A stretch of DNA of 64,000 nt from Parabacteroides goldsteinii (GTDB lineage Bacteria; Bacteroidota; Bacteroidia; Bacteroidales; Tannerellaceae). Location of the stretch: assembly GCF_015550595.1 (NCBI RefSeq), contig NZ_JADNBB010000018.1:62001-126000 (forward strand), read 5' to 3'. Under the pieces are notes generated by a model. The model was not told the origin of the DNA. It did no database searches and was given only the letters and a program-made list of their open reading frames with translations. Position numbers and translations under genes: made by a program. Position 1 is the stretch's first letter. Every line of letters begins with the position of its first letter. Below are positions 1 through 8,644 of this stretch, piece by piece.

Positions 1-115
1 CACGCGCCAGGACTTCGGTAACGAGCGCAAAAAACTCTTCTACAAATTTGTGCGTTTCCGTAACCGGACGACCCGTACGCTCTGCTAATTCGGCAATAAA
101 TTTTGTCTTGTTCAT
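1..115 (-). CDS. HU family DNA-binding protein (N-terminal part, runs off the window)
   Basis: The minus strand from the ATG at 113-115 encodes 38 residues beginning MNKTKFIAELAERTGRPVTE, which matches the first two helices of HU/IHF proteins; the DNA-binding arm lies outside the window. HU proteins are small dimeric nucleoid proteins that bend DNA. The gene follows the 115-residue ORF at 153-500 on the same strand and is probably the last visible member of the fimbrial operon. The bases just upstream (AAACAGAACATT) are identical to those before the gene at 520-1179, an A-rich initiation region usual in this phylum. Family call is good; whether it is general HU or a locus-specific regulator cannot be told from this fragment. 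Confidence 0.8.
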   Translation of the reverse strand, partial: MNKTKFIAELAERTGRPVTETHKFVEEFFALVTEVLAR

Positions 116-152
116 AATGTTCTGTTTAATAAATTTCTGATTAGTTATTTGT

Positions 153-500
153 TTATTCAATATCGATCTTTGAGGTCAAATGCAACTGTCGTTCCTCCCA
201 CTCTGCAAAATCATCCCATTGGCGGCATATATTCAGAGGCGGGGTTATCCGGATACATTCGTCATCGGCAAGTGTACTGTACTTTTCCGAGAACAAACGC
301 AAACGGTTATCAGGGATACGAATATAGACAAAAGACCCTGCTGCATCGGTGCAGCTCCAGTTGGCTGCAAGTTTGGGACAGAGCAGGGCGGCATAATAGG
401 CCGAACGCCCGAAGGCAGTAAACCGGCCTTCCTGTAAATATAAAAAGATACTGTCTATGTTGATCCGTTCCTTTTCCAGAATGGTGTCTATCCGATTCAT
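153..500 (-). CDS. Hypothetical 115-residue protein in the fimbrial operon
   Basis: An uninterrupted ORF of 115 codons starting MNRIDTILEKERINIDSIF, 19 bp downstream of the preceding gene and 37 bp before the HU gene, all on one strand. I do not recognise the family. There is no signal peptide or membrane segment; the composition is that of a soluble cytoplasmic protein with a short helical start and a mixed alpha/beta body containing two internal cysteines. Its position between a secreted fimbrial-type protein and an HU gene suggests an accessory or regulatory role for the fimbrial operon, but nothing in the sequence shows it. A plus-strand ORF overlaps here but has no upstream context and is less likely to be real. 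Confidence 0.55.
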   Translation of the reverse strand: MNRIDTILEKERINIDSIFLYLQEGRFTAFGRSAYYAALLCPKLAANWSCTDAAGSFVYIRIPDNRLRLFSEKYSTLADDECIRITPPLNICRQWDDFAEWEERQLHLTSKIDIE

Positions 501-519
501 TTTATCTATCTTTCAGAGG

Positions 520-1179
520 TTAATAATCTCTTACACATCTGTATTTCGACGCTATGTTTTTTAATTGTGCACTTGACTGCGGTTTAGTGGTACTGAAATC
601 AATATACCATGCCTGAGTCTCTGTATTCTCTGTCGAAGTCCAGTACTGACCGCTTAACTGACCAGCGGGATAAATAGCATTAATGCCATCCCGAAACAAC
701 CACATCAGCATCATCTCCCGTTGAGTAGGCAAACGCCAACTCCCTTTAGGGAATTCTGTGGTGGAGTAATTTTTACATCCGCCTGTGAAGGAAGGGTCAA
801 AACTCCCGTCCGGATTGAGGTTGGTATTATCGTTACCTTCTCCTCCATGAAAACCCATGGCTGCCGCCCAGAACCTGACACCCGCTTCTTCTGTCGGAGC
901 AATGATAAAACGGAAAGGAACTTTATCGTTCACGCTGATATTATCTCCGTTACCTTTCGCAGCAGTATGTCGTATGGTTGCAGCGTCTTTCGAGAGTTTC
1001 ATGCCCAGTGGCCAGATGGCACTTTCAGGTATACCAGCGGAGTAAAAGACGGCATAATCTCTACCGGGATTGGCAGCGTTCGTCCCTTTCAGGTTCTCCT
1101 TTTTCAATTGCTGCCCAAAAACGGCGGAGACCGGAAGCAGGCATACCATGACAACAATTATAAAGAATTTTTGTATCAT
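520..1179 (-). CDS. Secreted protein with C-terminal DUF1566/Lcl-like domain
   Basis: 219 residues with a type I signal peptide (hydrophobic core to about residue 20, cleavage near VFG-QQ). The rest is one small domain with the signature seen in three upstream neighbours: WRLP (148-151) followed by a helix, YWTSTE (179-184) and a terminal CVRD (215-218). That pattern is typical of DUF1566/Fibrobacter-paralogous (Lcl-type) domains, which have a C-type-lectin-like fold. Unlike the neighbours it has no lipobox and no fimbrillin domain, so it may be a free adhesin-like subunit. It is the fifth of the surface genes in the operon, 33 bp after the previous stop. Function as a tip component is inferred from position only. 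Confidence 0.7.
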   Translation of the reverse strand: MIQKFFIIVVMVCLLPVSAVFGQQLKKENLKGTNAANPGRDYAVFYSAGIPESAIWPLGMKLSKDAATIRHTAAKGNGDNISVNDKVPFRFIIAPTEEAGVRFWAAAMGFHGGEGNDNTNLNPDGSFDPSFTGGCKNYSTTEFPKGSWRLPTQREMMLMWLFRDGINAIYPAGQLSGQYWTSTENTETQAWYIDFSTTKPQSSAQLKNIASKYRCVRDY

Positions 1180-1212
1180 AATGTTCTGTTTTTAAAGTTC
1201 TTGTCGATGTTT

Positions 1213-2799
1213 TCAGAATGTCGCTTCACCCGGCTTCAAATATTTGACACAACGCAGGTTGTAAGACTCGGTCGGTGATAAAGGCTCGCTTGCCCCCGTC
1301 CACACTTGTGTGCCCCATGCAGATGTACCGTTCGTTGTAGACGACCAGTAATAGGTATCAGGTAATGTTTTGAGCGTGTTCGATCCGACGACATAGATAC
1401 TGAGCGACTCACCATAAGAGGGCATGTACCAGACCATGTCGTCTATAGTCTGCGACATTGTACCATTCAGGCCGATACATTTTTGCATAGCTGTATATCC
1501 GGTTGCACTTCTTAGGTCCCAGGTATTTTGCCGCCCGTCCGTAAAGCTGTTAGCGGCAGGCATGCCGCTGCTACTCCACTGCACTCCTCCCGGGGAGTTC
1601 ACATCACTGACATAAACTTCAATCCGCTTCTCGTATCTCCAGGTGTCAGCCTCAGCAGAGGTGGAGGCTACGGAAGAACCATCGGCTTTATACATTTTGA
1701 GTTCCCCTCCGAAGTAGCCGGGAACGAATTTGATAACGCGCGAGTCGTCTCCACTTTCACCGGTTATCTTAATATCGTAAGTGTATGAATAGTTAGGCGA
1801 AATGCTATAATCGTCCGTAAAGTTACTCCCCAGATGGACCTGGTAAACCACAGAGCGGACAACCACGCCTCCCGCCACCTCTACTCCCACAATCTGGAGA
1901 AAGGTTCCATCCGAAGGAGCATTGGTTACCCGCCTCTCCGGTGTTGTAAACGGAACCGGCTGGTGAAGATTGACCGGTAAATATTGGTTATCAATGGTTA
2001 CAGGAAGACTTATCGGTTGTTGCGTATAATTTAAATACTTGACTGACTCCCCGGGAAAAGGGGCTGTGCGACCAATTGAATAGTAAAAACTCTTCTCAGG
2101 AATATTCATAAATTGACATGTCCAGGCAGAATAGCCTTCTGCCTGCATCTCGCTGTTCAGCGAGATTTTTACTTTCACCCGGGCCACCGTGCGGTAAAGC
2201 CTGATGTCGGCCTGTTTACCTGCCGATACCGTCATGTCCGTACTTCCAACATAAATGATACGGTTGCCATCGACCGGATCATTGAACAGGGGAAAGCCGG
2301 TATTACCGGAGGATATTCCCAAATTCTCAAAATCGACCAGGGTAGTGCCGCCTATCGTCAAACCACTGAAGGTACTCCCGTCTGCATTCGCTATTACAAT
2401 AATCCTGCTCTTAACGCTTATGTCATTCAACAAGACCTCTCTTACCGAATTACTGTTGATGAACTGTTTAACCATCAATGTGCTCATAGGGGCAGTACCA
2501 TTGAACTGAAGCACCCAGAAGTTCTTTATTTCTTGTTCAAAGGTAGCACTACGGGTTACCGGGGTTTTCACCATGGTTATTTCCAATCCTTTGCACACCT
2601 GCGTGGAGCTAATGGCATTACTACCTGCTTTCGTGCCGGAGGATAAAGGAGATTGCACTGGTTGTATATTCAATGCCAGTTCTACGGGAACAAGCTCACC
2701 GGATTCACTTCCTTTGGATGAGAGCGTATCGGTATACTTTTCGTCCGTGCAGGCGCCCAACAGGATTATCAGGCTTATTATATATATGAGTTGTTTCAT
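1213..2799 (-). CDS. Fimbrillin-type lipoprotein with C-terminal Lcl-like domain (putative tip protein)
   Basis: The chosen start gives MKQLIYIISLIILLGAC, a clean lipoprotein signal with lipobox LGAC; an ATG three codons upstream (2808) is in frame and also possible. The 528-residue protein has an N-terminal region of FimA/Mfa-type beta-sandwich character (ARVKVKISL near residue 205 is the usual end-of-domain strand) and a C-terminal region with YYWSSTT and LRCVKYL, the degenerate version of the WRLP/YWT/CVR domain shared with its neighbours. The first motif here is WYMPSYGE instead of WRLP. It probably is a minor, tip-located subunit of a type V pilus, exported as a lipoprotein. It lies 22 bp after the preceding gene in the operon. 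Confidence 0.7.
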   Translation of the reverse strand: MKQLIYIISLIILLGACTDEKYTDTLSSKGSESGELVPVELALNIQPVQSPLSSGTKAGSNAISSTQVCKGLEITMVKTPVTRSATFEQEIKNFWVLQFNGTAPMSTLMVKQFINSNSVREVLLNDISVKSRIIVIANADGSTFSGLTIGGTTLVDFENLGISSGNTGFPLFNDPVDGNRIIYVGSTDMTVSAGKQADIRLYRTVARVKVKISLNSEMQAEGYSAWTCQFMNIPEKSFYYSIGRTAPFPGESVKYLNYTQQPISLPVTIDNQYLPVNLHQPVPFTTPERRVTNAPSDGTFLQIVGVEVAGGVVVRSVVYQVHLGSNFTDDYSISPNYSYTYDIKITGESGDDSRVIKFVPGYFGGELKMYKADGSSVASTSAEADTWRYEKRIEVYVSDVNSPGGVQWSSSGMPAANSFTDGRQNTWDLRSATGYTAMQKCIGLNGTMSQTIDDMVWYMPSYGESLSIYVVGSNTLKTLPDTYYWSSTTNGTSAWGTQVWTGASEPLSPTESYNLRCVKYLKPGEATF

Positions 2800-2821
2800 G
2801 TCTGCCATATTCTATTCGGGT

Positions 2822-4471
2822 TTATATTACGGGTTTAGGCTTGTCTGCGTCTCTGACGCAACGTACATAAAGAGTTTCCGTCTTGGATGTTTTTGCTGGA
2901 AATATCCAGGAGATAGAACTATCGTAGTTGCTTGTAGAATAAGCCGTAGCGACGTCATATTCCGTAGCACTCCAAAGGTCATTATTATGAGGTCTGATTG
3001 AGGCGGGAGCGATAGCAGTATATATACAGGCAAACAACTCACCTATTCTGGGTAAACGCCAGTCAGTATACCCGCCATCCCTAAATTCTACGCAGGCCTG
3101 TTTGGCTGTAAGAACTCCGGTTGTTGCATCTTTCCATGGAATCGCGGCTCCTCCTGCAGCCAGGTTTATAGCAATCATAATTTTCGGATAAACCGGCTCT
3201 TTCTTCATCGCTGACTCAAATACAGAAAATAGACTACTACCCGGAGGAATGGTTATATCTTTATACTCTCCGTTATTATTTTCAGCGACTTCCCCGAGAT
3301 AGGTATGGTAAATATGATTTCCGGCAACTAACGCAGTTTCAGTAAGGCCTGCGACAGTGGTATAATCTATCGTAACAGGCGTCTCTCCCACTGTTCCTTG
3401 CCCCATCGCCGGAGCATTGATCTGGACTTCCGTCCAGTCGGATAAAGAGAGTATCATTTTTGAGTTGTTATATACGACCTTGTATGTGTTGTGCATGCCT
3501 TTCTGAAAGCCGTACTTTCCATCCGCACCTGCATTCAGGTGCGCTTTTGCAAGGGGGAAGGAGAGTACTTCGCGGACACCGCCCTCCTCCGTAGTGACAC
3601 GGATCACAAGGTCGGAATTCCTGATATCTGCACTCATAAATGCCGGAACGAGGAAGTTGAATTCAGAGGGTGTACCTCCGGGTTGTTCAAAAGGTATACT
3701 TATGACAGGATCACAAGTGACCGTAAGCGGGCCGAGAGTGCCATCGATTACATCACCGGTCTTCGGATTGACAGTACCCGTGTTCATGATCCCTTTCCAG
3801 GAAGAACCCTGGTTATCGTAGCTGTTATCGAGAGTGACAGCCTTCACCAAAACGTCGTTATCACTCGTCAGTTTCGACAACTTGATCGTCACCCAGCAGT
3901 AGGCGTGGGAGAATGTCAATGCGACAGGACTTCCGTCGATTACCTGCTGTGCACCGGAAGGCGATGACAAATAAAGCAAGTCTTTGCCGGTCGACATATC
4001 ACCGGTCAGATCGAAAGGCACAGCGGTAGCGGTAGCCCCCGAAACCCATGGATAATAGCCTGTTATTTTAATCTCATCCCCGTGTTTCGCTATCAGAGAA
4101 AGGGCTCCGTCGTTTTTATCGGTATGCCCCCATACATCATCCTGACCGGAAGTTCGTGTGAGGGTCGATTTCATATTATCATCCGAGCCGGTAACCAGCG
4201 GACTTCCCGTCTTGTCGGTAATGAACATGCCGAACGTGTTCGTTCCGTCCGGAAAAGCCTCTCCAGTCAAAACAGCCGCTCCGTGGACTGCCCGGGTAGA
4301 AGGGCTGTCGGATATGGAAGCGGCAAAACGAAGTTCGATGTCTTCCGTTTTGTTCTCATTTCCGGGAAACTCGCCGTTATCGCAGGCCGTCGTGTACAAT
4401 CCTAAAACGCATACGCCGACAATCGCCCATAGCTTGTTTCCTTTTTTTCTTATGATCATATTTGTGTACAT
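2822..4471 (-). CDS. Fimbrillin-family lipoprotein with C-terminal Lcl-like domain (putative tip/accessory pilin)
   Basis: The longest frame starts at 4507 inside the upstream gene; I chose the ATG at 4471, which leaves a 14-bp gap and gives a signal ending GLYTTAC with Cys30 as the lipidated residue. The 549-residue product has a Bacteroidales fimbrillin region (PSTRAVHG near the N terminus, then long beta-rich domains) and a C-terminal domain with WRLPRIGELFACIY, LWSATE and YVRCVRD. The last domain is shared with the proteins at 520-1179, 1213-2799 and 4486-6267. Likely a minor subunit at the pilus tip, where a lectin-like head could contact ligand. Ligand and order in the pilus are unknown. 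Confidence 0.7.
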   Translation of the reverse strand: MYTNMIIRKKGNKLWAIVGVCVLGLYTTACDNGEFPGNENKTEDIELRFAASISDSPSTRAVHGAAVLTGEAFPDGTNTFGMFITDKTGSPLVTGSDDNMKSTLTRTSGQDDVWGHTDKNDGALSLIAKHGDEIKITGYYPWVSGATATAVPFDLTGDMSTGKDLLYLSSPSGAQQVIDGSPVALTFSHAYCWVTIKLSKLTSDNDVLVKAVTLDNSYDNQGSSWKGIMNTGTVNPKTGDVIDGTLGPLTVTCDPVISIPFEQPGGTPSEFNFLVPAFMSADIRNSDLVIRVTTEEGGVREVLSFPLAKAHLNAGADGKYGFQKGMHNTYKVVYNNSKMILSLSDWTEVQINAPAMGQGTVGETPVTIDYTTVAGLTETALVAGNHIYHTYLGEVAENNNGEYKDITIPPGSSLFSVFESAMKKEPVYPKIMIAINLAAGGAAIPWKDATTGVLTAKQACVEFRDGGYTDWRLPRIGELFACIYTAIAPASIRPHNNDLWSATEYDVATAYSTSNYDSSISWIFPAKTSKTETLYVRCVRDADKPKPVI

Positions 4472-4485
4472 ATTTACTGTCGTTA

Positions 4486-6267
4486 TTATCTGACTTCGCG
4501 TACGCATCTGACGCTAAATCGGTCTGTTTTCGGATGAAGTTTTATCTCTCCTCCTGCATTTACAGTATAAACCTGAATATCTCCGGTAGCCGTTTTACCT
4601 TCCGTCCCGGTCCAATAAGTGACCTGTGGTTCAGGATCACTGATCTCACCGAGCGAGGTAAACCCTTTGGACTGGTTGATTGTCTCTTTGTTAAGCCACA
4701 GCAGGTATAGCTCCGACAACCTGGGCAGGCGCCAGTCGCTTTGTCCCTGTCCGCGGTAATCCCAGCAGGCCTTTTTGGCAACCAATACACGATCCTCTTT
4801 AGTTGTTCCCGTTTTCCATACGATAATACCACCTGTATTATCGGGAGCGATAATCAGCTTTCCGTAAGGACCTTCCCGGCTGAAAGCATCCTGGATACTC
4901 CTGTACAGACCACCGTTAGTCGATCCGTTGTAGGTGTTGTCTGCTGCTTCTCCAAGTAACCTGTTATAGTCAAGCCCAGGTTTCGTTTTCCCGTCGTCCG
5001 TTATGAATGCTGCTTTTGGCTTGATTTCGACCGTTGTCGAGGTTCCTGTTATCGTCCCCTTAATTATGGTCCCGTTTATCCCTTTATAGTTCATCCGCAC
5101 CAACATATCCGGATCAGGCATGGCAGTCGCTCCCGCTACCCAGTCAGCGATGCCGACTGTGAAATCCAGAGCGACCGGTTTGCCGCTGTAGGCAGCCTCA
5201 GGTGTAGTATATCCGGGAAGGCTTACGCCAGTGATGGAGTAGCGGTAGATGTGATTGCGCAGTACATCCTGTAAGGCAGTCCCTTCTACGTTCGTCGGGG
5301 CGGTCGTGAAGTCGATACGGTAGTAGTTGAGTTTACCGTTATATGTACCGCCAATGACAAGGGCTGTACGGTTCTCGTGATTTGCATCGTAGACCGTTCC
5401 TCCGTTGAAGGCCGTTTCGGGAATGTATATTTCGGCCTTACAAGAAGTGTTGTTTGTAATAGCTGTTCCTGTGTATGTAAAGTTAGTGCCACTCAGTGTA
5501 CCTGCCGGTGAAGGGGCGGTGACGGAGGGAGTGCCGCTTGTTGTATATTTCAGATTGTTTATAAGCGGTAAGAGCGTATACTTATTTTGAGGTTTGAATA
5601 CGTAAATCTCTCTTAGGTCGAAACCGACACTCCCTTTGTCCCATTCACCATTTTGTTCGTTATAAGTACCTACTCCCACATCCACCCGGGCAACAGCGCG
5701 CAGCAGGTTGGCACTGAGTGCCATTCCTTCAGTTATTTCCAGCGGTGTGTCGGGGCTGTTACCGGCAAAGCCGAACATCGGTATCCCGGTGTCGGCTAAT
5801 GCCGGTTCCCCCATCAACTCAACACTGGTTAAACCAGTTTGCACCCCCTCATATGTCATGCCTGTGTTTATCAGTGGATAAGGGTTTTGGTTAGCGATCA
5901 GGAGCAACTTCGTATCTGCCGCCCCTGACATGCTACGGCGGAGGGAGAAACTGAATTGTCCGCTCCCCCCGCCCGTAGGCTTTCCTGTTGCATAGTATTT
6001 CAGTTTGTAGGTTCCGTCGGTTGCATCCGGCTGGAAAGCCAGTATATATAATGTTCGTATGGCGTTTTCCTGATCGGTTGTCATCCCTCTGGTGATAAGG
6101 GTCTGTTCGCCTGCGGCGGGGTTGACAGTCAGGGTAACTGTCGTGAAGCCTCCGCTATCGTCGCCTCCTGTTCCTATTTCTTTGCTACAGGCACATAAGA
6201 GGAGCGCTGCACACAAAAATGTAGCGAATCTTCTTATTTTCAATGTATGTAAACGTTTCTTATGCAT
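4486..6267 (-). CDS. FimA/Mfa1-type fimbrial lipoprotein with C-terminal Lcl-like domain
   Basis: 593 residues. The signal ends LLLCACSKE with Cys27 as lipid attachment site. Residues about 40-370 look like the two beta-sandwich domains of major fimbrial subunit proteins (AIRTLYILAFQPD, LLLIANQNPYP, LLRAVARVDV are characteristic strands; LITRG near residue 60 could be a protease-cleaved A1 strand site). From about 390 a separate C-terminal part ends in WRLPRLSELYLLWL, TYWTGTE and VRCVREVR, an Lcl-like domain. By analogy with the Porphyromonas accessory fimbrillins it would be incorporated near the tip after lipoprotein export. It follows the anchor gene by 37 bp and precedes the next gene by 14 bp. 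Confidence 0.75.
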   Translation of the reverse strand: MHKKRLHTLKIRRFATFLCAALLLCACSKEIGTGGDDSGGFTTVTLTVNPAAGEQTLITRGMTTDQENAIRTLYILAFQPDATDGTYKLKYYATGKPTGGGSGQFSFSLRRSMSGAADTKLLLIANQNPYPLINTGMTYEGVQTGLTSVELMGEPALADTGIPMFGFAGNSPDTPLEITEGMALSANLLRAVARVDVGVGTYNEQNGEWDKGSVGFDLREIYVFKPQNKYTLLPLINNLKYTTSGTPSVTAPSPAGTLSGTNFTYTGTAITNNTSCKAEIYIPETAFNGGTVYDANHENRTALVIGGTYNGKLNYYRIDFTTAPTNVEGTALQDVLRNHIYRYSITGVSLPGYTTPEAAYSGKPVALDFTVGIADWVAGATAMPDPDMLVRMNYKGINGTIIKGTITGTSTTVEIKPKAAFITDDGKTKPGLDYNRLLGEAADNTYNGSTNGGLYRSIQDAFSREGPYGKLIIAPDNTGGIIVWKTGTTKEDRVLVAKKACWDYRGQGQSDWRLPRLSELYLLWLNKETINQSKGFTSLGEISDPEPQVTYWTGTEGKTATGDIQVYTVNAGGEIKLHPKTDRFSVRCVREVR

Positions 6268-6304
6268 ATTTATCTGTTTATTTATCGGATTTATTCGTCT
6301 GCTG

Positions 6305-7240
6305 CTATTTAGTGACGGAGACCGTCACATCTACTTCGTCCCATTCGGGCGGCTTTATTTCCAGGCCGCCGCCCGTGGAAGGTGGGGTATCGAATTTGAT
6401 CTGCAGCGTCAGTTCCTTACCCGGCACGGGTATGATCGGCTTTCCGTCGCTTGTCTGCGTGATGCTTTTCAATAGTTTCCCGTTGTGGATGACGTCGAAC
6501 TCGATCCCTTCGCTACCGGCAGCGGGAAAGAGCCGGAAGGCCGGAATGATGTATTCTTTCGCGGCATCGAAAGCACCGGTCAGGCAGTGACGGGTCTTGC
6601 CGTCGTAATTGTCCGAGAAATCGATGCTTCCGGCTGGCTCGCTTACCACGACGGCGTAATCACCGTCTTCCGTGCCGGTAGCTTCCGCCAGTCCGTCGAT
6701 CGTTATATGTATAGACGCCGTGGTCGGCTGCATAACCATTTGCAGGGGTTTGCCGGTATCGGTCGTCGAGGTATTGTCTATTTGGATGGCTCCCCAAAAC
6801 AGGTCGGGGGGCGTGTTACTGAACGTCTCTTCGGCCCGTGCAGGCAAAAGGGGTTTCAGTGTCAGGTATCCCTTTTCGAGGGAATCACCGGGTTTGAGCA
6901 GCGAAAATTCAAGGCTGCTATCTTTGCTGTTCCCCCATGCTATGCAGTGGAGGACAGAGGTCTGCGGGTAATCGAGGGTGATCGCCCCGTCTACTTGTGT
7001 GCTGGTGCGGCCAATGAACCGCTCCTGGTCATCGAATACAAATACTTCTATCTCGCGAATGGCATCGGTCTGGGATCCGGAAGAACAGTCGAAGCTTAAC
7101 TTCTGTATTTTTCCATTGGGGACCGGTTCCTCTTTTTTGCTACAGGCAGTCGTCAGTAACAGCCATACCGCCAGAAGGGGTAACAGCGACTGTAACCGTT
7201 GGCGGAAGGGGCCGGGATATGTATATTTGTTTTCGTTCAT
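6305..7240 (-). CDS. FimB/Mfa2-type fimbrial anchor lipoprotein
   Basis: 311 residues with a lipobox in LLTTAC. The body has the features of the FimB/Mfa2 family: an N-terminal strand followed by IREIEVFVFDDQERFIG, then LHCIAWGN and a second beta-sandwich. These proteins sit on the outer membrane, start or stop shaft polymerisation and anchor the pilus. Position immediately after the major fimbrillin fits this job. The 97-bp gap between them holds a 28-bp perfect palindrome that may reduce anchor mRNA relative to the fimbrillin. The protein lacks the Lcl-like tail of the next three genes. Family call is by motif and context. Confidence 0.75.
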   Translation of the reverse strand: MNENKYTYPGPFRQRLQSLLPLLAVWLLLTTACSKKEEPVPNGKIQKLSFDCSSGSQTDAIREIEVFVFDDQERFIGRTSTQVDGAITLDYPQTSVLHCIAWGNSKDSSLEFSLLKPGDSLEKGYLTLKPLLPARAEETFSNTPPDLFWGAIQIDNTSTTDTGKPLQMVMQPTTASIHITIDGLAEATGTEDGDYAVVVSEPAGSIDFSDNYDGKTRHCLTGAFDAAKEYIIPAFRLFPAAGSEGIEFDVIHNGKLLKSITQTSDGKPIIPVPGKELTLQIKFDTPPSTGGGLEIKPPEWDEVDVTVSVTK

Positions 7241-7302
7241 CTTTTTATTTATTTTATCGACTATATGTCATACGGGTGAGATTACCGGTGTCGAACAGGT
7301 GA

Positions 7303-7330
7303 TAATGTACGCTAATATTAGCGTACATTA
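7303..7330. repeat. 28-bp perfect palindrome between fimbrillin and anchor genes
   Basis: The left half TAATGTACGCTAAT is followed directly by its exact reverse complement. In RNA it would fold into a hairpin with a very small loop. It begins 8 bp after the fimbrillin stop codon, and no T-run follows on the minus strand, so it looks more like an mRNA 3'-end stabiliser, processing site or weak attenuator than a full terminator. A dimeric-protein binding site is the alternative. Confidence 0.8.
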
Positions 7331-7337
7331 CTTTCGG

Positions 7338-8498
7338 TTAGAAAGGTTTATTAGTAGAAGTATCAGTCCATGATGCCGGAGTAACAGAAACTGACACATT
7401 AGTCGGTAAGTTCTGTTCATCCGGTGTGTCGGTACCACCACCACCGCTACCACCGCCATCTTCTTCCGGGCGGAAGTCTCCGTTGAATGTCAGGGCTACG
7501 TTATAGGCTTTTCCGGCCTCAATCACACCTGCTTCACCGGGTGCAAAGATGACGTTGAACATTTTCTTAACTTTTGTTTCCGGATTTTTCTTCTGCTTCC
7601 ATTCCACCTGTACTACCAGGGTTGTCGGATTTTGAGTTTTATCTGTCGAAGTCGGTCTGTTCTCGAAAACGTAAAAGTGTCCCTGATCTGTAGCAGGAGT
7701 AGTCATATCTGTAATACCCGAGAGGTCAAGATTGAATTCAGAGACCACTGTATGTCCAGGATCGGTACCCCAGCTAGATTGCCAGTTTACACCGTTTACA
7801 TAATTCGGCGTAGTAGGTACATAGCTTCCTGAAGTTGGGAAATAGTAAGAGTTTGTCTGTACATTCAGTAAAAAGGCACCTTCGAATTTAAAATCGTCAC
7901 CGTAAACTCCTTGTACACTGCTTCCTAAAGAAAGACTGCTCAGTGTGATTTTTGCTGCGACGAACTTTGCTGTGGCTTCTGCCTTGGCAGTCCAGGGTGC
8001 ACTTGTACTCTTGTCTGTCAAAGTTCCTTCTGCCGACATAAGCAGGTTTCCTTTTACCTGGTTCGTATTTGAACTCGTTATAAGGCTTTTTACTACCGCT
8101 TTCAATAGAGTTTCGCTACCTACGTTTAAAGGATTTGCCCCTGTGGTAAGATCGCTTCCGACATTGGCTATTGCCAACATTTTAACAGCAGTACTCTTTG
8201 TTTCTATTTTTGCCGATTTAACCCCAGCGGCATCTGTCAAGTCTCCAGTATTAAGGTACTTTTTTGTAATGATACTCCCCGCACCATCCACAAAGAATAC
8301 GGTGAGATCGGAGATAGCCTTATCTTCATCGGCTCCGGGTACTCCGATAGCTTTTGTGTCTATACCGGTATCAACGCTCAAATCTACCACCATCTTTTCG
8401 CCTTGTGGCACAGGCGGATCGATACCCGCATCTTCTTTTGAACAACTTGCCAATGTCGCTATCGCCAGCATTGACAGAAAAATTGATTTTACTTTCAT
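7338..8498 (-). CDS. Major fimbrillin (FimA/Mfa1-type shaft subunit, lipoprotein precursor)
   Basis: 386 residues with a short lipoprotein signal (ATLASC, Cys19). The mature part shows the FimA family pattern: KMVVDLSVDTGIDTKAIG (candidate cleavage after TK, freeing the donor-strand groove), ISDLTVFFVDGAGSII, VKMLAIANVGSD, and a C-terminal strand VSVSVTPASWTD suited to donor-strand exchange. A Gly-rich linker (about 345-360) precedes that strand. It has no Lcl-like tail, as expected for a shaft subunit. It is the second gene of the operon, and its upstream region holds the 23-bp-period dyad array at 8551-8638. Expression probably depends on the promoter region at 9724-9996. Shaft role is inferred from gene order. 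Confidence 0.8.
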   Translation of the reverse strand: MKVKSIFLSMLAIATLASCSKEDAGIDPPVPQGEKMVVDLSVDTGIDTKAIGVPGADEDKAISDLTVFFVDGAGSIITKKYLNTGDLTDAAGVKSAKIETKSTAVKMLAIANVGSDLTTGANPLNVGSETLLKAVVKSLITSSNTNQVKGNLLMSAEGTLTDKSTSAPWTAKAEATAKFVAAKITLSSLSLGSSVQGVYGDDFKFEGAFLLNVQTNSYYFPTSGSYVPTTPNYVNGVNWQSSWGTDPGHTVVSEFNLDLSGITDMTTPATDQGHFYVFENRPTSTDKTQNPTTLVVQVEWKQKKNPETKVKKMFNVIFAPGEAGVIEAGKAYNVALTFNGDFRPEEDGGGSGGGGTDTPDEQNLPTNVSVSVTPASWTDTSTNKPF

Positions 8499-8550
8499 TT
8501 ACTTTAGTTTATATTAATACTAGTGTTACTTAAAAAACTTCTTTATTCCG

Positions 8551-8638
8551 ATCGCGCCCGCTCCGCGGTGGGTATCGCGGGATGTCTGCGATTAGTATCA
8601 CGGGAACTCCGCGATCGGTATCACGGCTGTTCCGCGAT
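8551..8638. repeat. Tandem dyad array 1, exact 23-bp period
   Basis: Units are CYGCGRT-NNGT-ATCRCGG separated by 5 bp. Three full units lie at 8563-8580, 8586-8603 and 8609-8626, flanked by a right half-unit (ATCGCGC, 8551-8557) and a left half-unit (CCGCGAT, 8632-8638). The register is 23 bp throughout. Arms are conserved, spacers and cores vary. The array starts 7 bp after the stop codon of the HU-like/DUF4469 gene and ends 53 bp before the fimbrillin ATG. It fits a multi-site operator better than an RNA structure, because arm changes do not keep pairing on either strand. Confidence 0.85.
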
Positions 8639-8644
8639 TTCTTT

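Noticed and set aside
721-1278. Long plus-strand ORFs inside fimbrial genes
   Set aside because: They are antisense to better-supported lipoproteins and show no domain, signal or codon-use evidence. The same applies to the antisense ORFs in PNGase F, hydrogenase and rpoBC genes.
8551-8638. Possible CRISPR array
   Set aside because: Repeats are palindromic 15-18 bp units with 5-8 bp spacers, no cas genes, and arms vary; CRISPR repeats and spacers are longer. The same reasoning applies to the arrays at 19030-19136, 30157-30237 and 35970-36041.
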